DNA of 64,000 nucleotides from Rutpela maculata. Taxonomy: Eukaryota > Arthropoda > Insecta > Coleoptera > Cerambycidae. The notes beneath the pieces are model-generated. The model saw nothing but the letters and a program-made list of their open reading frames with translations. It was not told where the DNA came from and did not search any database. The DNA lies in contig OW386287.2 of the NCBI GenBank assembly GCA_936432065.2, forward strand, positions 186,247,729 to 186,311,728. The letters run 5' to 3'. The translations under genes were made by a program, and so were the position numbers. Positions 58,131 through 64,000 of the stretch are shown here, one piece after another. Within the stretch, counting starts at the first letter, position 1. Each line of letters opens with the position of its first letter.

Positions 58131-60400
58131 TTTTCTGTTGGTCAGTAACCCATGGGGAACGGCTTAATAACGTAAAACAATATTACATGTTATGCTTAAG
58201 TTTATCGCAAATTTAAGAAAAGTAACAATATAAGTTTCTAGAAATTTATACAATACTGATTTTATGATGTTGGAAGTTTCCCAGAGAAGCACCTTGAGAT
58301 ACATAATTGACTACGTGTAATTCAAAGATATAAGAACTGGCAAATATTTACTATAGATTGTAGAGAAAATAACTAAAATATGCCCCATCACTGAGTCTAG
58401 GTGGCTTTATGTAAAACAATTTTAACAGGCTAAATACTTGACTTAAAAGCCTATGGGTCATACAAAAATAATATCATAATTGCACGGTATAGGTGCACGT
58501 GTGGAATAATTTTTTGACCAGAGATGTAAATATGGTAAATCATTTGAAAATTTATAAAAGATGTAAGTATATAAACATAAAAGTACTTAACAACAACATA
58601 AGCAAACTTTTATTGTTTTTAAGTTAAACTAAAATTTAAAATGATTTTATCATAAACATTCTCAATTAAATGATTATTTATGTCTGACTTGTACCTAATT
58701 AGCATTAGCACATTTTGTAAACAAGTTAAAAGATTGCGATGTTTTATTCAGACTTCAAAGGAATAGTGAGTAAGCTTTCCCTGGTCGCAGGACTATTATG
58801 GGACAAATCTTGAGTAATAACAGCAATAATATTTATTGGTGTATATAATATACATTTTTTATATTTTACTTTGAAAATAGGATGTTAGAAAATTTAATGC
58901 CATGTCATATAAATAATTAAAATATTTACAATCATTGTAAAAGAAATTGTTTAGCAATGCTTATGCTTATTCTTGTAAACGTAGGCGTGTCAAATATATA
59001 TAAATATATAAATTAATTACAGTTAAAATTCTAAATGTACCATGGCAATTCATCTCACAAACACCTAAGTGCTGCAAAAATTCCAAGGCATATTTTGCAA
59101 ATGAATATACGGTTAATGTGTGCACTGTTTCCCCAATTTATGATGCCATATCTCAAATGGCAGTGAAAATTTACAATGCCAAGACATAAACCTTAACCCA
59201 TAGGAGCTAAACTTTAATCTAAAGGGCCTTCCATAGGAGACAATACACATAGTGACGGCATCCAGAAGTGACATCAATGAAAAATAACACAGTGGTTGTT
59301 TAAAATTATGGTGGAGATATTGCATATAATAATAATAATAATAAATGTTTTATTGCTTCAGGCTGAAATATACAAACAATAAGATAACAACATACGAAAT
59401 AATTATGCCTGAATGCAAAAGGCAGAGTTCGCACTTATTCGATGTGAACATCGAAGAAGCAGCGCTCTTACACTCAACCTTAGCCTCGTTGTATATAATA
59501 TCAACTTATCCCACATACAATTACTTCGTTTATTGAATTCTGCCATTCTTAACAGATTTTTCTGAAAAGGTTTCCTTCCGTAAATTGCTCTCGCTCTGCC
59601 TTAGTATTGATGCCTTTTTGATAATTAGAGTATAACAATAAAATTAAGAGATTTCAAGGTGTACAAACCTTAAGCCTACTGCTTCAAGATATGGTAATAT
59701 ATTATGGTACCCCACCATAATTGTAAACTACTTAAATACATTTTTGTATACTTTCCTTGAATATTATATGAATTAATCACCCTCATCCTTGTTCTTATAA
59801 CGATTCGTAAGGCACAAACAATTTCTATGATTGAGCTTAATAACAGTCATCAAATGAAAACAAGTTCTGAGATTTTATCAGCCAGTTTCACAATCGTTAT
59901 TTAACTAATGGTTATGATTTGACCAATAGTTTTATTATAAAAATCTGTTACATTAACAGCCAGTTTTAGAATTGTTGGTTGATTAATAGTTAGGATTTGA
60001 CCAATGATTTATTACTATAAAGGCAAGGATGTCTGGTAAAGTTGTGTTTACTAATAATTATAACTTTCATAGTACAGGATCCGTACCTATCTTAGACTAT
60101 CAGGTTCTGGTTTTAGTCAACCAAAAAGATAGCCAGTGATTGTGAGGCTGGCTGTATGACTGATAGGATTTAAAATTTAAGGGCATTATAATGAAATATT
60201 TAAACGCTCAACAGGGCAGTACAAATGTTCGGAATAATTTGCAAGGGTTACAACAGGCATATTGTAAAAAAAAAACAAAAAATTCAAATATGCTCACATT
60301 AAACGAAATACAGAACATGTTTAGCGGAACCTTTAAATTAATACTCTTGTTTATGGAAAAGATTTTAATGCAATCTCTCGAAGATCTCAAATCGCTCTGA
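58131..60400. other. Element interior, no gene recognised
   Basis: AT-rich. A 69-codon + strand frame at 60191-60400 is Gln/Asn/Lys-rich with no family match. (AAT)n at 59328-59343. Confidence 0.4.
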
Positions 60401-60404
60401 ACAT

Positions 60405-60525
60405 CTACAATTGTGATCATGAGAGCAAGGCGTGAATATAATTATAAGATTAAACGAATTTATCTTAAGTGAAGTTCGATCTTAATTATATGAACGCCTT
60501 GCTCGAAATGATCAAACCCTCCCCG
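60405..60525. repeat. Hairpin, sub-copy of the element terminus
   Basis: GATCATGAGAGCAAGGCGTG...AATTATAAGATTAAACGAA folds back on itself. It is an inverted duplicate of 61092-61195 in the right arm, so the terminal sequence is present in extra copies inside the element. Confidence 0.7.
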
Positions 60526-61451
60526 CCCACTCAGAGTTACCTTTTGCGGTACTGAACTTAGAGTTGTTAAGATTGCTATTCAAAATAAAACGATTTTATT
60601 TTCAAGATCGAATTGTCAACTCCGTTATTTAAATTACCTATTCGTTTTACATGGAAATATCTACAATTTGTTATGCAATCCCAAATATTCCGTAGGTAGT
60701 ATGTATTTGGCAGATCAAATAATAATACAAAAAATTATTTATTTTGGTAAAGATTAGATTGAATCGAATCTGAATTTTCAAAGACCAAACTTAACAGCTC
60801 TAGCTACTCTAAATAAACCCTTGATCATTTGATTTGAGATCATATTAGGTCCGTTCCTTTGCACGGGAAGTGTGACACTAATTTTGAGTGACAGAGATGG
60901 CATCAATGCGGATATCATAAGTTAAAGAGAGACAATCTTACACCAGTGCAGCTAAGCGCTACACTTGTAGTGCAAAGGAATGAACCTATCTTGCTCTAAA
61001 GAAACTGACCGCTGAAGATGGGTGAGAAAGGTAATACAGGGAGGGACAAATACATTTTAGCTTTGTTATTCGTGGCGCCACACAGTGGACCATAGTAGAA
61101 CTACAATTGTGATCATTTCGAGCAAGGCGTTCATATAATTAAGATCGAACTTCACTTAAGGTAAGTTCGTTTAATCTTATAATAATACATGAGAATCATC
61201 ATTAAAATGTCTAGTGGAATGTTGTCGCTGAAAAATTCGACTGTACTATTACTGAAACTGTTTTTATTATGTTAAAATATGATTATTAATATAAGGAACG
61301 AAGAAACCGATCAGAAATTCCAACTATTCTGTATTATTTTTGTACGAAAACATATTTCATTATGTCTATATTAGTTAGAAGCAGGTGCTGTAAAGATTAA
61401 TTTTGTAGCAATATTGAAATAATAAAAAACTTTCTGTACGTATAGATATGT

Positions 61452-61457
61452 TTTATT
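61452..61457 (-). terminator. Candidate polyadenylation signal for the - strand gene
   Basis: AATAAA on the - strand 140 bp after the stop codon at 61597-61599, in an A/T-rich 3' UTR. Confidence 0.45.
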
Positions 61458-61596
61458 GAGAAAACAAACTGTTTAAGGAATAAAAATATAAAACAACTTG
61501 ACTAGCTCTTCTACTGAAACTATATTGTTAACATAATAATAAATCTTTTCCAAAAAATAAATAAATAAAAATGAACCAAAGATGAATTCTTCACCT

Positions 61597-61714
61597 TCAG
61601 TGGATACCTTCTAGAGGTGAAAACTGCTTATACTGGTACAATTTGTCGTCCCCATAGCCATAGAGAAGGCGACCAACTCCATTTTCGTCATAGTAGGGGT
61701 ATCTGTATTTAGGC
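61597..61714 (-). CDS. Terminal exon of an unidentified conserved insect gene
   Basis: On the - strand acceptor AACTTTTAG (61716-61715) is followed by 39 codons ending TGA (61599-61597). The exon starts in phase 1-2 (one base completes the previous codon). The peptide is rich in Tyr and Gly (YRYPYYDENGVGRLLYGYG, LYQYKQFSPLEGIH), a non-random end I have seen in insect proteins of unknown function. No frameshift or stop within. Upstream exons should lie to the right of 61715, probably beyond the window. Gene name unknown. Confidence 0.65.
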
Positions 61715-62630
61715 CTAAAAGTTTGAAATAAATTACCTAATATCCTCATTTTATCTGATTTAATAAGTATGCATTATAGGTACACCACTCAGTGACATTA
61801 ATATGCCAATCTAGACTGATTTAGAAATTCCATGAAAACCTCTTAATATTTCCAAGTGGTGGTGTCCAGGACTGGAATAGTCTGTTTGAGCCACCGCGAA
61901 GAGACATAAAGCCCCTCAGCTTTTTTTATATCATTTGGAAAAAAGCACCAGGAGATATGCAGAACTATACTTTAATTCATAATAGGTATAATAAAAATGA
62001 AATTAAAAATTATAATTTTTATATTTTACATAATAAAGAGAACATATAAACACTCTCTACGAACCAGGGACCTAAACCGAAATCCGCACCGTACTTACGA
62101 CTTTAAAGTTCAAAAAATATGGTCGAAATCAGAGATTCAAATCTTTAAATCATGATGTAGAAATACCAAATTGTATGGTGAAAACCATCACTAAGTCGAT
62201 TCGTCCATTATAAAGATTATATAAGGTAAAAGGCAAGTAAAAAGCCGAAAACCGAAACCATAACCGAGAACCGAATTGTTGCTGCCTTGACAACCGAAAC
62301 AAAATGAAAACCAAATTGTCGCTGCTATGAAAACTGAGAATGGTATACTAGTCCACGCAAATTAGACTTTTTAGGAGAAAAAATTCATATACAAATTATA
62401 TTTGGGCTATGTATAGTTCATAGGAGTAGAATTAAGGATCTGAAGAGTTCCCACCTTATCCGTTGATGGAAACACCTTTTTGGGGCGAAAAACCACCCCC
62501 AGACGGGACTTAGTTACGGTTATTCTCATTTTTCTTCGGATCCGTCATTCCCACGAAAAACAGGTATAGGAACAAAAATATTCTTCATTAAATTCTACAC
62601 AAAAGTTCTATGGTCGATTTGCGTACTCCC
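61715..62630 (-). other. Probable intron of the - strand gene
   Basis: AT-rich. A short repeat of ACCGAAACC/CCGAAAACC phrases at 62250-62340; otherwise nothing recognised. Confidence 0.45.
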
Positions 62631-64000
62631 TACCGTTTTCTCGCTATCGACGTTCATAGTAGGGGGTAGTTTGGAGCGCTCGGCGAAAAATCGCGATTTT
62701 TCACAGCGCGATTTTTCACAGCGAATATCTCCGAAACGGCCACTTTGACGTCAAAAATGGTTCTAATGAATTTTGTAGAGCGGATTCTCCTCTACAAGAT
62801 TCATCTTGTACTTTTCTTTTTTTATTATTATTATTAGTTTTGTTAAATTTTCTCGCTTTTTTCGAGGATACGCACTTTGTAATATGACCTCGTTTCCTCG
62901 CCACCCATAAGGTGCGTCTCGATGCGTTTTTTTGTAAGTAATTTCCCCTGTAGGCCTATTCCACTGTCGTCATTGTCGGTTTCAGTCGTCGATAGGGTTT
63001 TCTTCAATCTTCGGTAGGTGAATTTAAGCAGCCTTGCCCGTGACAGTTGGAGCACATGGTTGAGCAGCGCAATCCTATTTTTACACAACCGCGTCGTTTC
63101 CCGCAGCCCATCCTGCAGTTGTAAGATATAAGTGTAGAGCGGAAAACGGAGCTGGTGCCTCAGGTGTAAAAATTGGTGAAAGAACGGTGTCAGTTTTCTT
63201 CCAACCCCATTGTGTCGGATCAAGGTTTATTCCTCTCCATGAATTTGATGAAAAACCCTATAAACATGCTGATGAGAAGCGGCAGACGTTGGCGGTAGTC
63301 TCGATAACAGTACAGCGTTACTTGATTTCTCAACCAATTTATTGAATGTGAGAAATCTATGTCTATTTAAAGATTTCTCTTTCTTTGGAGCTTTATATAA
63401 CGCCATCGTGAAACGCTCTCCAGCAGTTGCGACTTCTTCTTTTGTTGATTGAGGGTTGTTAAATATACATAAGCACAATGTTATCCAAATCTCTTATTAA
63501 GTATAGTTACAGTTTGTGCTTTGCCTTTACCGAACAAAGCAGAAGTAGTGTCGTAACCACTAAATGCATGTGCAAACAGCACAGTTTCCTTACAGTTTCT
63601 CAAGACATCCGAACTAACACGAAATACGCGTCGAGAATGGATAAATTCATACCTGCCCCCCTTCCTCACATTCCCCAAATCGGAATCTTTCGAGCAGCTT
63701 CGACAGAATCCGAAGGTCAAACATAACAGTGCCGTGACGTTTTCAAAGAATTTGGGCGAAAAGAAATAATAAATATTAAAATTATGATAAAAGCGAGAAA
63801 ATTCAACAAAAATAATAATAAAAAAGAAAAGTACAAGATGAATCTTGTAGAGAATCCGCTCTACAAGTTTCATTATAATCATTTCTAACGTCAAAGTAGC
63901 ACTTCAGAGATATTCGCTGTGAAAAATTGCGTACCACCGATTTTTCGCCGAGCGCTCCAAACTACCCCCTACTATGAACGTCGATAGCGAGAAAACGGCG
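62631..64000 (-). mobile_element. Long-TIR element with superfamily-X gene (truncated by window end)
   Basis: The left arm about 62631-62862 pairs with 63785-64000 (GTTTTCTCGCTATCGACGTTCATAG, GAGCGCTCGGCG, GAATCTTGTAGAG) and still pairs at the last base, so the true right end is outside. The arms are at least 215 bp. The gene fragment fills the space between them and its frame runs into both arms. Confidence 0.85.
62843..63894 (-). pseudogene. Superfamily-X gene, frameshifted
   Basis: Three - strand frames in order. 63894-63481 carries FAHAFSGYDTTSALFGKGK, the signature core. 63478-63227 carries STKEEVATAGERFTMALY, FLTFNKLVEKSS and LSRLPPTSAASHQHVYRVFHQ. 63223-62843 begins with an unconserved stretch. 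Stop and frame change near 63480 and 63225. This is the best-kept core of the family in the window: G-Y-D-T-T-S-A, then G-x-x-F-x-x-A-L-Y, then R-L-P-P-T. The first 60 codons of the first frame are hydrophobic and come from the inverted repeat, so the true start is unknown. Function unknown. Confidence 0.7.

Larger units (their letters stand above)
54833..61255. mobile_element. Long-TIR element, left arm split by a nested foldback
   Basis: The right arm 60995-61255 pairs first with 54833-54889 (GGCGACAACATTCCACTAGA) and then, after a 1.5-kb gap, with about 56395-56560 (GCGCCACGAATAACAAAGC, TGTCCCTCCCTGTATTACC). Removing 54890-56390 would restore one arm of about 260 bp. The 4.4-kb interior shows no transposase that I recognise. 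Confidence 0.7.

Noticed and set aside
23995..59343. CRISPR-like or other spaced repeat arrays
   Set aside because: Triplet tracts and tandem repeats have no unique spacers; eukaryotic context.

Overview
This is AT-rich eukaryotic DNA with spliced genes and many transposable elements. It is almost certainly from an insect. The reasons are a ceramide-transfer-protein gene with insect-type introns, a Ty3/gypsy errantivirus (env-bearing, tRNA-Ser primed, 4-bp target duplication), a Mag-like gypsy element, mariner, P-like and hAT-like DNA transposons, and a (TA)72 microsatellite. I cannot fix the order. Nothing prokaryotic is present, and I see no rRNA, free-standing tRNA or CRISPR array.

Host genes. 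On the + strand, five exons (21793-37242) encode the C-terminal half of the ceramide transfer protein CERT: the FFAT motif and the whole START domain to the stop codon. All five exons have consensus splice sites and the reading frame stays open throughout. The PH-domain half must lie upstream and I could not find it. On the - strand, 61597-61714 is the last exon of an unidentified but conserved-looking insect protein; its other exons lie beyond the right edge. A possible terminal exon (2339-2520, -) and a gene remnant (44581-45116, +) are weaker calls.

Layout. 0.3-8.6 kb: two SINE copies in opposite orientation flank a P-like element (1.6-4.3 kb), a dispersed repeat and a nested foldback cluster (6.0-7.6 kb). 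8.67-15.15 kb: errantivirus on the - strand with reverse transcriptase and RNase H deleted. 15.68-20.19 kb: Mag-like gypsy element on the - strand. 21.8-37.2 kb: CERT exons, with introns packed with foldback elements, LINE fragments and a three-level nested inverted repeat. 38.3-42.1 kb: large foldback element. 42.1-43.9 kb: mariner-like element with a captured segment. 45.4-47.8 kb: foldback element with a palindromic tandem-repeat core. 49.2-52.0 kb: long-TIR element with nested insertions. 54.8-61.3 kb: three-level nested element. 62.6 to beyond 64 kb: another long-TIR element, cut by the window edge.

The main pattern is that four separate elements with long terminal inverted repeats (24.8-27.0, 38.3-42.1, 49.2-52.0 and 62.6 to >64 kb) each hold a decayed piece of what looks like one protein superfamily. 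It has an N-terminal CxxC...HxxxC part, a core around a [GD]-T-T-S-A...GKGK signature and a Cys-rich or acidic tail. I know this family only as unnamed insect proteins. The co-occurrence suggests it is the gene product (transposase or cargo) of a class of long-TIR/foldback elements. All calls come from reading the sequence; no searches were run.
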